The notes below the pieces were generated by a model that did not search any database, had not been told where the DNA came from, and saw only the letters and a program-made list of their open reading frames with translations. A stretch of 64,000 bases of DNA from Bacteroidota bacterium (GTDB lineage Bacteria > Bacteroidota > Bacteroidia > Chitinophagales > Saprospiraceae). The translations under genes and the position numbers were made by a program. Each line of letters begins with the position of its first letter. Position 1 is the first letter of the stretch. Shown piece by piece: positions 44,599 through 54,445 of the stretch. The stretch covers positions 22,897 to 86,896 of the forward strand of contig JAFMDF010000003.1 in the NCBI GenBank assembly GCA_017857395.1, given 5' to 3'.

Positions 44599-45201
44599 GT
44601 TTAAATTTATTAGCGCCTCAGAAATGAAAACACTAAAGAATTGAAACCTAAAACCAACCAATCAATTTAGCAATAATCAGACTTTTCCCAAACTTTCCAT
44701 TACTCATTTATATTTATTAGCTACCTTTTTCTCCATCTTTGTTGACCTTTTTCTTCATCGAAATGTCATATAAATACCATAACAGTATTCAGTTGTCCGT
44801 TTCTCTTGAATTGGCAAAAAAATTGCCTTGGTATTAATTGAAAATTACTTTTTTTAGGAAATAATAAATATGTTTGCAATTGCAATATGTTTGCCCACCT
44901 ATTAAACCTAAGAAAACCTAAAACTTCCCGTGCAATAAATACAATCATAAAAGACTTTCTACTTTTTAATCCATTTGATAACTAGAAACTATTTACCGAA
45001 AATAAATAGTTTTTTCTCATGTATCGCCTTTTCATTGTGAAATTATCCTAATATCTATTAGTAGGTAATGTAAATGACATGCCTATAAATAAAAGATAAA
45101 ATATGCTACCTCCCCTGCTTAGTAAATGTACTAAGGAGATATAGTATACTTTGTCTCAATACTCATTATTTATTATCACTCGAAATTGAAAATTACTCCG
45201 T
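44599..45201. other. Long AT-rich intergenic region
   Basis: About 600 bases before the DUF1800 gene. No supported gene, tRNA or strong repeat is visible. A TATACTTTG near 45147-45155 is one base off TAnnTTTG spacing and may be the promoter for the DUF1800 cluster. The 60-residue minus-strand ORF at 44766 has no coding character. Confidence 0.5.
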
Positions 45202-46995
45202 ATGAATTTAAAATTTCTATTCTTTTTCTCCTTCCTTTTAACTGGTTTCCTGCTTTTTAGTCAAAGTAGTCCAAAAATAATTGGCGCAGGCGGAACCGTT
45301 GCAAATATGTCGGTCACTTCCAGCCCGTCTAGTAATGGGAGTATCTCAGAAAATACAATTATTGAAGATGGGTTTTTGCCTAACCTGAATGCAGCCTCTA
45401 GGTTTTTAGGACATGCAACTTTAGGAGCAGATTACGAAACGATTGAAGGGGTTGCCAAAATGGGAATAGAGAATTGGGTAGATGAACAATTAGCTTTACC
45501 TATTAATATGTCAGTTAAGGGTTTTACAAGTCAAATTTTAGGAATGGCTGCTGATTCTATTCTTAATATGGGCGGTTCTATTCCTAATGATTTTGAAGAA
45601 AGTCGAAATTTTTGGCATTTTGCCTGGTGGCAATATACCATGACCCAACCAGATTTATTGAGGAATAGAGTTGCCTTAGCGTTAAGTGAAATATTTGTAA
45701 TCTCTGAATTTCCTGATTTGGAGGACCAGCCTCTTGGGATGGCAGATTTCTATGATTTGCTACTAAGAAATTCTTTTGGAAACTATAGAGATTTACTCTA
45801 TGAGGTGACCATGCACCCAGCTATGGGTTTTTATTTGACTTCTGTAAATAATTTTCGGACAACCCCAGAATTTAATCGTTTTCCAGATGAAAATTATGCT
45901 AGAGAAATTATGCAATTATTTTCAATTGGACTATTTGAGTTAAATGAAGACGGTACGCAAAAAACCTTTAATGGGCAACCTATTCCTACCTATGGGAATG
46001 CTGCTATTATTGAATTTGCTAAGATTTTTACTGGTTTAACATGGGGAGATGCTGGGTTTGTATTTGGAAGAAATGCTAGTGGGAAAAATAGTTATACCCA
46101 GCCTATGAAAATGCTTAATTTCTACCACGAACCAGGCCCTAAATATTTACTAAAAGGTCAAGTTGTACCTGACCGAAGCCCTACAGATGGGATGGCTGAT
46201 TTAAATGATGCTATTGATAATTTATTTAATCACCCTAACGTTGGGCCATTTATTGGGTATCGTCTCATTCAACGATTGGTCACATCTAACCCGTCTCCCG
46301 AATACATTGCCAGAATAACCGCTGTTTTTAATGATAATGGAAATGGAGAGAGAGGTGATTTAAAAGCAGTAATTAAAGCCATATTATTAGATGAAGAGGC
46401 AATGAATTGTCCTTTCCAAGATGGCGCGGATAATGGACGATTAAGAGAACCAATGATTCGATATACTCATCTTGCACGTGCTTTTAATGCAGCGGCAGAG
46501 ACTGGTTTGTATAGAAATACCATGAATAATTTTTACGATAGAAGTTTTCAAAGACCACTAGGTGCTAGGACGGTGTTTAACTTTTTTACGCCAAATTATA
46601 AACCTAATGGGGCAATTACTGAAATGCAGAAAGTAGCACCAGAATTCCAAATTACGGACGCTTTGACCATCACAGGCTATGCCAATGAATTAAAAGAATG
46701 GCTAATTGATAACAATTTGATGCAATATGCGGACATCTTTAGTGGGGAACAGAATTATGATAATAAAAAAGCCTACCTAAATCTAGATGATGAAAATGCC
46801 TTACAAGACCTTGAAAATATACCCAAATTAATGGATCGCTTAGATATTATTTTAACGCATGGGCAGATGACCGATCTTACGAAACAACAAATAACCAAAG
46901 CTGTAGAGAGCGTACCTGAAAACAGAGCAGACCAGCGAGTGAGATTAGCCATTTATTTGATTATGCTATCACCTGATTATCTAATAATTCGATAG
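45202..46995 (+). CDS. DUF1800 family exported protein
   Basis: A 597-residue secreted protein with a signal peptide (LLTGFLLFSQ-SSP). The DUF1800 domain starts at about 65 with AASRFLGHATLGADYETIEGV. It includes the family hallmark FPDENYAREIMQLFSIGLFEL, then AKIFTGLTWGDA and FNFFTPNYKPNG. DUF1800 has no known activity but is almost always next to a DUF1501 gene, as here (42 bases downstream). The pair is common in Bacteroidota and Planctomycetota, and the two are thought to act together on an exported target. No T9SS domain. Confidence 0.9.
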   Translation: MNLKFLFFFSFLLTGFLLFSQSSPKIIGAGGTVANMSVTSSPSSNGSISENTIIEDGFLPNLNAASRFLGHATLGADYETIEGVAKMGIENWVDEQLALPINMSVKGFTSQILGMAADSILNMGGSIPNDFEESRNFWHFAWWQYTMTQPDLLRNRVALALSEIFVISEFPDLEDQPLGMADFYDLLLRNSFGNYRDLLYEVTMHPAMGFYLTSVNNFRTTPEFNRFPDENYAREIMQLFSIGLFELNEDGTQKTFNGQPIPTYGNAAIIEFAKIFTGLTWGDAGFVFGRNASGKNSYTQPMKMLNFYHEPGPKYLLKGQVVPDRSPTDGMADLNDAIDNLFNHPNVGPFIGYRLIQRLVTSNPSPEYIARITAVFNDNGNGERGDLKAVIKAILLDEEAMNCPFQDGADNGRLREPMIRYTHLARAFNAAAETGLYRNTMNNFYDRSFQRPLGARTVFNFFTPNYKPNGAITEMQKVAPEFQITDALTITGYANELKEWLIDNNLMQYADIFSGEQNYDNKKAYLNLDDENALQDLENIPKLMDRLDIILTHGQMTDLTKQQITKAVESVPENRADQRVRLAIYLIMLSPDYLIIR

Positions 46996-47037
46996 TTTTT
47001 GTCTGTTATTTTTTAATTATTATTTTAAAATAAATTT

Positions 47038-48519
47038 ATGTCTTTGTTGAATAATATAAATAGAAGAAGATTTTTAGGGTATGGTGCTTGTGCTGCGATG
47101 GGAACAAATACCTTTATGAATACTTTAGTTAATTTAATGTCAACCAATGCACTAGCTGGAGAGCAAGCTAGAAGTACAAATGCAGATGACTATAAAGCTT
47201 TGGTCTGCATTCTACAAGCAGGAGGGAATGATTCGTTTAACATGTTGGCGCCCAAAGGAGATACGGAGTATGCTCAATATTCTGCTACTAGAGGCGGAAT
47301 CGATAGAAACGCAGGAGGAATTGCTTTAATTCAAGATAATATTATAGAATTATCTAATGTTTCAGGAGACCAAGGTAGAAGATTAGGTGTGAATCCTGGG
47401 ATGCAAGCCTTGGCGGATTTATATGAGACAGGAGATTTGGCATTTATCGCTAACGTTGGTACCTTAATTAAACCTATTGCCAATATAGATGAATATAGAA
47501 ATAATTCTAGCTTACGCCCACCAGGATTATTTTCCCATTCTGACCAACAAGAACAATGGCAAACCTCTATTGCTAGTTCGAGGCAAGAGGCGCTTGGTTG
47601 GGGGGGGAAAGTAGCAGATATGCTGAATCAACTAAATACAGATCAGCTAATTTCTATGAATATTTCCTTGTCCGGAAAGAATTTGTTCCAATCTGGACAG
47701 AATGTAGTGGAATATACCATTAATAATTCTAGTTTGGGCGGGGTAGGTTTTGAATCTTATCCTACTTGGTGGAGAGAGTTTAATTTGATGAATACCCTTC
47801 GTGAAAATACCGTTAAAAATTTAGCGGGAGATGTTTATAATAACATTTTTAAAGAAACAATGGGCGGGCTTACTAAGCAGACATTGGAGGTGCAAGAACG
47901 ATTTGCGACTGCTTTGCAAAGTGCAGGTGATTTTACTACAGAGTTTCCAAATAATCGGTTTGCTAGTAATTTAGAACAAATTGCAAGGGTCATTTCTATT
48001 AATGAAGCTTTAAATGTAAAACGACAAATATTTTTTGTTTCCATCGGTGGTTGGGATAATCATAATGAGGTGATTACTACACAGCAGAATAATCTGACGA
48101 CTGTTTCTACTGGAATTGCAGCCTTTGTAAATGCGATTAAAGAGGTTGGACTAGCAGACAAAGTAACAACCTTTACTGTTTCTGATTTTGCTAGAACACT
48201 TTCTTCTAATGGAAGAGGGTCTGACCACGCTTGGGGCGGAAACACTATGGTAGCAGGAGGAGCCGTAAATGGCAAAAAAGTTTATGGGAGTTATCCTGAT
48301 TTACATTTAGACGGAAATCCTTTAAATACAGATGGGCGAGGACGGTTGATACCAACAACTTCAGTAGATGCACTATTTGCTGAGCTAGCAATTTGGTTTG
48401 GCGTACCTAAAAGTAGATTGGGGGAAGTATTTCCAAATTTACATGAATTTTATAGTATAAGTTCTTCTAATAATCCTATAGGATTCTTACCTAATGGTGT
48501 ACCAGCTATTAGTGGGTAG
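47038..48519 (+). CDS. DUF1501 family protein with twin-arginine-type signal
   Basis: A 493-residue protein of the DUF1501 family, related in fold to alkaline phosphatase/sulfatase proteins. The N-terminus NRRRFLGYGACAAMG is a twin-arginine-like signal, so folded export with a cofactor or metal is possible. Family motifs are ALVCILQAGGNDSFNML, FSHSDQQEQWQTS, SIGGWDNHNE and DFARTLSSNGRGSDHAWGG. It forms a likely operon with the DUF1800 gene before it and the PA14 protein gene 60 bases after it. Function not established. Confidence 0.9.
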   Translation: MSLLNNINRRRFLGYGACAAMGTNTFMNTLVNLMSTNALAGEQARSTNADDYKALVCILQAGGNDSFNMLAPKGDTEYAQYSATRGGIDRNAGGIALIQDNIIELSNVSGDQGRRLGVNPGMQALADLYETGDLAFIANVGTLIKPIANIDEYRNNSSLRPPGLFSHSDQQEQWQTSIASSRQEALGWGGKVADMLNQLNTDQLISMNISLSGKNLFQSGQNVVEYTINNSSLGGVGFESYPTWWREFNLMNTLRENTVKNLAGDVYNNIFKETMGGLTKQTLEVQERFATALQSAGDFTTEFPNNRFASNLEQIARVISINEALNVKRQIFFVSIGGWDNHNEVITTQQNNLTTVSTGIAAFVNAIKEVGLADKVTTFTVSDFARTLSSNGRGSDHAWGGNTMVAGGAVNGKKVYGSYPDLHLDGNPLNTDGRGRLIPTTSVDALFAELAIWFGVPKSRLGEVFPNLHEFYSISSSNNPIGFLPNGVPAISG

Positions 48520-48579
48520 TGGAAAGTGTATTGTATTTATTAGGACACTTAACAATTTATTGCAGTTTAAAAAAATATT

Positions 48580-51102
48580 ATGTTGCTTCATATAAATAAA
48601 TTATTTCTAAAGAAGACCTATCTATTCTTTGTCTTTTTTTTCATGCTGATTTACACTAAGGGAATAGCTCAACCAGCCTGTTTAGGAGAACAAGGAAAAT
48701 TAGTATGGAATATGTGGGATTCTAATTCTTTGAATGAGACAATCCATCAACCAACGTTTCCATTTAAGCCAACTCGAACCCAAGAACTAGTAGATTCTTT
48801 TAAAACGCCTTTTACAAGTTTTTCGGACACTTATATCTCTTTTGTGAGAGGCTACCTGAAAGTTCCTCAATCAGGGGATTATATTTTTAATGTTACTGGA
48901 GATGATGATGTTTTGTTCTCTCTAAGTACAGGAGAATCCGAAAAAAACATTGGGCTAATTTCCTCATTTGATGGTTGGACAGAGCCAACTGAACACTATA
49001 AGTACAACTCGCAAACTTCTACTACTCAATCGCTTCAAGCTAATCAATACTATTATTTTGAACTACTTCATCAAGAAGGTGGTGGTGGTGACCATTTTAG
49101 GGTCAGTTGGAAAACACCTTTTGCTACAGATACTTCTTTTCAAGCCGTGCCTGTTCAATATCTTTTTGATTACACTTGTAATTTAGATTGTCCCGAAAAA
49201 GGGACGCCTTGTGATGATAATGATGGAAATACTTTAAATGATGTGCAAGATGGATACTGTAATTGTTACGGTACGCCTCAACCAAGAAATACACCAAATT
49301 GTATTGGCGAGAAAGGTTTTGTTAATGCTATGCATTATGACAGTATATATGGAGATAGATTGACCCATCTATATTTTGATTCAAGCTATCCGCTCAATCC
49401 TGGTCGTGGAGAAAAATTGGAAGTTTTGCAACTTACAGATGGAGGTCTTGATTCTTTTGGAACAGTAATTAAAGGCTACTTATCTGTTCCTGTTACTGGT
49501 ACGTATTATTTTAACATTACAGGACGGCGAAGAGCAGGCATGAAATTGAGTAGTACCGAAAACCCAGAAGAAGCTGGTTTTATTGCTTTTTATGACAATA
49601 ATTGTTGTATTAGTACCTATGATCATACTAGAGAGGCGACGCAAACATCTCAAGGCCAGATTCTAGAGAAAGGAAAATACTATTATTTTGAAATTAATTA
49701 TAAAGCACATACTGGTAACGAGTATTTTAATGTTTTTTGGAAAACTCCTTTTTATGTTGATGATAAATGGAGAAGACTAGATGGAAGTTATTTTTACCAA
49801 TATGACCCTACTTGTGAATTTGCTTGTATGCCTGAAGGCACACCTTGTGATGATGGCAGTGCCACAACTATGAGAGATACTTTCAATGCAAATTGTTTAT
49901 GCGTAGGTATTCCTTGTCCGAATAATGACTGTGGAGAATCAGCTGAGGTAGCAGCAAGAAATTATCAATCTCCAGAAGCTTGTGGTACCTCAGATGAATT
50001 AAAAAATGAAGCGGCTAATGCTTGGTTAAGTTGTACGGATGCAACCAATCCAGCTACTAATGCAGCAGGGAAATGGATACAATATGACTTAGGGCAGAGT
50101 TATTATATTGATAAAGCCAATATTTGGAATTATAATGTATCTGCTTTAACGGGAAGAGGTTTCAAAGACGTAACCATTCACGTTTCTAGTGATGGTTCAA
50201 ATTGGACTAGCATAGGAAATTTTTCCTGGTCAGAAGCTACTGGTTTAGTTGGTTATGGTGGATTTGAACAAAATATGGGGGTTACTGGTCGATACATAAT
50301 TATAAGTGCAACGAGCAATTTTGATGGTAATAATTGTTTTGGGTTGAGTAAAGTCAATTTTGCCGTTTTTGATTGCTTAAATATCGGAAAACCATGTAAT
50401 GATGGAAATGCTGAAACTTCGAATGATGTTTATAATACAGATTGTAAATGTGAAGGAACAACTCCTACTGTAGAGAATTTTTGTAGAAGAGAAAGAAGAG
50501 TACATGGTAATATTGCAATTGACCCGAATAACTATGATGCAGAAAAGACCATCACCAGTGAAGCCATTTTACTAGCAAATTATGATGTAAGTTATATTGC
50601 TGGAGAATCTATAAGCCTAATGCCAGGTTTTCATGCACAGATAGGAAGCAATTTATTGGCGATGATTGGTGGATGTACTCCAGTTCAAAGCATAGACGAA
50701 ATTGTGGATAATACGATTATTCGACCTTATGATGTTGGCGATTTATATAATTTTCCACCAAAAGGTGGAGTAGATACAACTACTGTTGATACCATTATTG
50801 GAGCAGGTAGTCGATTAATAGTAGGCACTCCACAGCATTTGGCGACGACTCTAGAAATTACGCCAAATCCTACAAAGGATTGGGCAGTATTTGATTTTTA
50901 TTTACCAATCACCACAAGTGTCACGCTAAAAATCTATGCTTCCAATGGACAAGAAGTAGCTACTTTGATTAATAATCGAGTGATTGAGAAAGGTAATTTT
51001 AAAGAAAGATTCCAAGCACAAAATTTAGCCAAAGGAATTTATCTAGTAACTTTATCAACAGAGGCTACTGTTCTTACTAAGAGTTTGGCGGTTATTGAAT
51101 AA
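48580..51102 (+). CDS. Large T9SS cargo protein with PA14, discoidin-like and coat-hanger domains
   Basis: An 840-residue protein with a signal peptide (to about GIAQ). Two PA14-like domains lie at about 33-200 and 240-415 (FVRGYLKVPQSGDYIFNVTG and VIKGYLSVPVTGTYYFNITG). A discoidin/F5-8 type C domain lies at about 450-600 (KWIQYDLGQSYYIDKANIW). They are joined by three copies of a Cys-containing linker (GTPCDDNDGNTLND..CNCYG, GTPCDDGSATTMRD..CLCVG, GKPCNDGNAETSND..CKCEG). A 3-coathanger stack segment (SLMPGFHAQIGSN) and a type A T9SS sorting domain (ITPNPTKDWAVFDFYL) finish it. It is probably a glycan-binding surface protein. It follows DUF1501 closely. Confidence 0.85.
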   Translation: MLLHINKLFLKKTYLFFVFFFMLIYTKGIAQPACLGEQGKLVWNMWDSNSLNETIHQPTFPFKPTRTQELVDSFKTPFTSFSDTYISFVRGYLKVPQSGDYIFNVTGDDDVLFSLSTGESEKNIGLISSFDGWTEPTEHYKYNSQTSTTQSLQANQYYYFELLHQEGGGGDHFRVSWKTPFATDTSFQAVPVQYLFDYTCNLDCPEKGTPCDDNDGNTLNDVQDGYCNCYGTPQPRNTPNCIGEKGFVNAMHYDSIYGDRLTHLYFDSSYPLNPGRGEKLEVLQLTDGGLDSFGTVIKGYLSVPVTGTYYFNITGRRRAGMKLSSTENPEEAGFIAFYDNNCCISTYDHTREATQTSQGQILEKGKYYYFEINYKAHTGNEYFNVFWKTPFYVDDKWRRLDGSYFYQYDPTCEFACMPEGTPCDDGSATTMRDTFNANCLCVGIPCPNNDCGESAEVAARNYQSPEACGTSDELKNEAANAWLSCTDATNPATNAAGKWIQYDLGQSYYIDKANIWNYNVSALTGRGFKDVTIHVSSDGSNWTSIGNFSWSEATGLVGYGGFEQNMGVTGRYIIISATSNFDGNNCFGLSKVNFAVFDCLNIGKPCNDGNAETSNDVYNTDCKCEGTTPTVENFCRRERRVHGNIAIDPNNYDAEKTITSEAILLANYDVSYIAGESISLMPGFHAQIGSNLLAMIGGCTPVQSIDEIVDNTIIRPYDVGDLYNFPPKGGVDTTTVDTIIGAGSRLIVGTPQHLATTLEITPNPTKDWAVFDFYLPITTSVTLKIYASNGQEVATLINNRVIEKGNFKERFQAQNLAKGIYLVTLSTEATVLTKSLAVIE

Positions 51103-51133
51103 ATAAATATTCTAGTATTAAATATTTTATTGT

Positions 51134-51189
51134 ATGGTTATATTGCCAAAGTCACAATTAATACTTGTGCCATTCAGCAATATAACCAT
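51134..51189. repeat. Palindrome (family A copy 5)
   Basis: ATGGTTATATTGC and its exact 13-base complement flank a 30-base loop. It starts about 30 bases after the stop of the PA14 gene and lies before the next cargo gene. Confidence 0.7.
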
Positions 51190-51221
51190 TTCAATTTTTA
51201 GAAAGATTAAAACTAAAAACG

Positions 51222-53726
51222 ATGACTAACTACCTCCTAAAGGTTATAAAAACAGGGTTTCTTAGAATTTTATTTTTGGCTGCTATATTTGGCAATTTGC
51301 CGAACTTTGGTTGGGGGCAGGTGGTAATTAATCAAGTAGATGATTTTAATGATGGTACGGTACAAGGCTGGGTAACAGGTAAATTAAATGATACCATTAT
51401 TACGAATCAGGCTAATAAACTACAGGTAAGAGCTATAGGTGGTATTGGGCAATTTGGTAAATTATTGGTTTTTAATGAAACGACATGGAGTGGAGATTAT
51501 ATTGGACAAGGTATTACTTCTATTAAACTTAAATTACAAAATATATTTGACCCATTTGGAAATGGTCTTAAAATGAGGTTAGCAATTGGTGACGGAAGAG
51601 CGCCTGGTGCTTCGCCAAATGGTACGACTTGGTTTGTCTCAACAACTCCAGTAATTCTAACCACCTCGTCTGGAGAAGTAGAAGCCATATTTTCAATAAA
51701 AGAAGCAGATTTGACTAGAGCTCAAGGGGCAGCTACTTATACTAGTGTGCTTTCTAATGTAGCTGCTTTAAGAATAACGAATGCTACTTCGGCTACTAAT
51801 CCTAGGGGCGATGATATTACTATAGCCACCCTTTTAATTGATGATATTACTGCTTGTGGTTGTTTAGGAACACCTTATAATGAAACGGTAGACGGAGACT
51901 TATCCAGTGATTTTTCCAAACCTACTTTTATCGAATTATCAGGTACGACAATGGATACGATTACCAGTTGTCAACAGGGAAGCCCATTAGACGTTGATTA
52001 TTTCACGATTGAAGTTCCTCAAGATTCTGTATTAAGCGGATTAGTGCTGACGAACTATACTGCTGCTGAAAATAATAAAGGTTTTTTTGGGGTTCGAGCA
52101 GGAACTGCTTTTACTACTTCGGCAGGCAATACTACGGCGGGAGATTTACTAGGAGGGGTGACTTATGGGTCGGAACATGAAGGACTAAATATACTTCCTG
52201 TTATGGGTACACTATCAGGTAGCCAAGGCTTTACAGGAGCTTTACCTGCTGGAAAATATACTTTTTGGTTAAATCAATTTGGCCCACAATCCTGTGCTTC
52301 TTTACAATTCCTGTTATCAAAAGCTCCAGAAAATAATGATTTATCTAACGACGCATTGAATCCAACGACTGTTCAATTCTCTCCAGCAATGGATACGGTT
52401 AGTAATTGTTTTCAAAATGGGGAGGTCGATTATTTTACTTTTAATGTGCCAATAGATTCTGTACTAACAGGTATAAAGTTAACAGGATATGAGGTTGCGA
52501 GTGCTAGTAACCAAGCTTTCATTGGCATTCAAAAAGGAAATACCTTTACCGAACCAGCCTCTGGAACAAATGTAGCTAATTTATTAGGAGGATTAGTTTT
52601 TGGCACAGGAAACTTAGGGACAGATATACTCCCTGCTATGGGGAATTTACCAAGTAGTCAAGGTTTCACAGCACCATTATCTGCGGGAGATTATACTATT
52701 TGGTTAAATCAAACGGGTGATGAATCTTGTGCGACATTTCAATTTCAATTTGCTAATAATGATTTATCTGATGACCGTTTAAACCCAACGGTTGTTTCCT
52801 TTTCTGAGAACCTAGATACAGTAAGCAATTGTGTCCAAGGAAACCCTAGTGATGTCGATTATTTTACTTTTAATGTACCTGTAAATTCAGAGTTGAGCGA
52901 ATTAAAGTTAAAGAATTATGAATTTGAAGGCACTAATAATCAGTCGTTTATTGGGATTCAGGCAGGAACTACTTTCACCGAACCTGCTTCAGGAACAGAT
53001 GTGGGTAACTTATTAGGGGGGCTAGTTTTTGGTGCAGGAAACTTAGGAACAGATATACTTCCTGCGATGGGCACTTTAAATGGTAGTCAAGGTTTCACGA
53101 CTCCATTACCAGCAGGTGATTATACTTTATGGTTGAATCAAACGGGGCCTTCCGCTTGTGCCACCTTCCAATTTGTATTTACTACTAATAATGAATGTCC
53201 AAGTATTTTGACTTTTGCAAATGAAACGGTTAATTCTGATATTTATAAAGCGGCTGATACTATTAAAACAATAGGAAATGTATTAATAGAAAATGCAAGT
53301 ACGGTAACATTTCAAGCAGGAAAGGCAATTCAATTGAATAGTGGATTTCATGTGATGGCTGGAAGTAATTTCTCCGCTCAAATTATAGATTGTACACCTC
53401 CTGCAAACTTATCAAGGATAGAAAATGATAATCGCCAACAATTTTTTACGCAACCGAAAAGGACTCAAATACCTTTAAAAGTATACCCAAATCCTTTTTA
53501 TAATGCGACTACGATTGCGTACAAATTGAATAAGGCGGAAAAAGTAGGCGTATACATTTATAATTTATCAGGAAAATTGGTAAAGACAATAATTGAAGAT
53601 GAATTTCAAGCAGTTGGTAATTATCAGTATGACTTTAGGAAGGATAATTTAAAAGAGGGTATGTATTTTCTAAACTTAAGAACAGAAAAAGAACAGTTGG
53701 TTAAAAAAATAGTGTTATTGGATTAA
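51222..53726 (+). CDS. Large T9SS cargo protein with three tandem repeats
   Basis: An 834-residue exported protein. After a signal peptide (NFGWGQ) comes a beta-rich domain (about 35-210, VDDFNDGTVQGWVTG ... LLIDDITAC). Three homologous units of about 140 residues follow (about 225-365, 372-510, 512-655), each with DVDYFT(I/F)(E/N)VP, FIGIQ-G-TFTEPASGT, NLLGGLVFG and AGDYT-WLNQTG. Units 2 and 3 are nearly identical, unit 1 more diverged. A 3-coathanger segment (IQLNSGFHVMAGSNFSA) and a type A sorting domain (VYPNPFYNATTIAYKL) end the protein. Likely a surface adhesin or structural protein. Confidence 0.82.
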   Translation: MTNYLLKVIKTGFLRILFLAAIFGNLPNFGWGQVVINQVDDFNDGTVQGWVTGKLNDTIITNQANKLQVRAIGGIGQFGKLLVFNETTWSGDYIGQGITSIKLKLQNIFDPFGNGLKMRLAIGDGRAPGASPNGTTWFVSTTPVILTTSSGEVEAIFSIKEADLTRAQGAATYTSVLSNVAALRITNATSATNPRGDDITIATLLIDDITACGCLGTPYNETVDGDLSSDFSKPTFIELSGTTMDTITSCQQGSPLDVDYFTIEVPQDSVLSGLVLTNYTAAENNKGFFGVRAGTAFTTSAGNTTAGDLLGGVTYGSEHEGLNILPVMGTLSGSQGFTGALPAGKYTFWLNQFGPQSCASLQFLLSKAPENNDLSNDALNPTTVQFSPAMDTVSNCFQNGEVDYFTFNVPIDSVLTGIKLTGYEVASASNQAFIGIQKGNTFTEPASGTNVANLLGGLVFGTGNLGTDILPAMGNLPSSQGFTAPLSAGDYTIWLNQTGDESCATFQFQFANNDLSDDRLNPTVVSFSENLDTVSNCVQGNPSDVDYFTFNVPVNSELSELKLKNYEFEGTNNQSFIGIQAGTTFTEPASGTDVGNLLGGLVFGAGNLGTDILPAMGTLNGSQGFTTPLPAGDYTLWLNQTGPSACATFQFVFTTNNECPSILTFANETVNSDIYKAADTIKTIGNVLIENASTVTFQAGKAIQLNSGFHVMAGSNFSAQIIDCTPPANLSRIENDNRQQFFTQPKRTQIPLKVYPNPFYNATTIAYKLNKAEKVGVYIYNLSGKLVKTIIEDEFQAVGNYQYDFRKDNLKEGMYFLNLRTEKEQLVKKIVLLD

Positions 53727-53848
53727 TGGGGAATTGGAAAGTGTTTAATAACGATAGAGAAATAACACGAAGCACCTTTAATATTTTAGTAGGCCAATTT
53801 TTGTCTTACTACTAACAACGTTTGACGTCAAAATAGATTTTAATTCCT

Positions 53849-53856
53849 TACTTTTG
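53849..53856 (+). promoter_or_regulatory. Bacteroidota -7 promoter box for the small lipoprotein gene
   Basis: TACTTTTG matches TAnnTTTG about 38 bases before the ATG at 53895. An upstream TTTG exists but at 24 bases, wider than normal. Confidence 0.4.
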
Positions 53857-53894
53857 AGGTTCTTATTTTAAACGTTTATTGATTGTAAATACTA

Positions 53895-54260
53895 ATGGTG
53901 AAAAATTATATACTTTGTTTGATTTGTTGTTTATTGATAGGTTGTAAAGGGGTAAAGAAAGAAGAACTAAAGGGAAAATGGAGGGCCGTTCAATTAACGG
54001 AAGAAGGGGATTCTTTAAAGGTTAACCTCGATGAAATTACGCTAAATTTTCATGAAAAAGGCTATGATTTTACGAGTACTTTAAATTATAAAGAGGCTGG
54101 AATTTATACGCTTAAAGATAATTTATTAACGACCTTGGATAGTTTGAATGAAGGCACACAAGAGAAGGTCGTTGAAATTACAAGACTGCAAAATGATTCC
54201 TTATATATTCGAATGAATGAAGAAGGGAAGGAGCGACTTTTAGTACTGACAAGGAATTAA
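53895..54260 (+). CDS. Small lipocalin-like lipoprotein
   Basis: A 121-residue protein with a lipobox (CCLLIGCKG). The rest is a beta-rich domain (GKWRAVQLTEEGDSLKV, EAGIYTLKDNLLTTLD) like the lipocalin-type lipoproteins common in Bacteroidota. No catalytic site. It stands alone behind a promoter box. Function unknown. Confidence 0.65.
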   Translation: MVKNYILCLICCLLIGCKGVKKEELKGKWRAVQLTEEGDSLKVNLDEITLNFHEKGYDFTSTLNYKEAGIYTLKDNLLTTLDSLNEGTQEKVVEITRLQNDSLYIRMNEEGKERLLVLTRN

Positions 54261-54445
54261 GAGTTGCAATTGAAATTCTGGAACACCCGAAATGTTGGCT
54301 TCTTTAAATTTTTTTTGACTTAGTTTAAAAGGTGCATTAAAATTTGTCTCTCATTGGACTTGCTCTAATAATCGCCTTGCTGATGTGGCTTATACTTGCG
54401 AATTTTACTACCTTTAGGTTTCTTCTAATTTTTCACCGAGAATTT

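Noticed and set aside
44766-44948. 60-residue minus-strand ORF in a long spacer
   Set aside because: Short and AT-biased, with no family, promoter or neighbour support.
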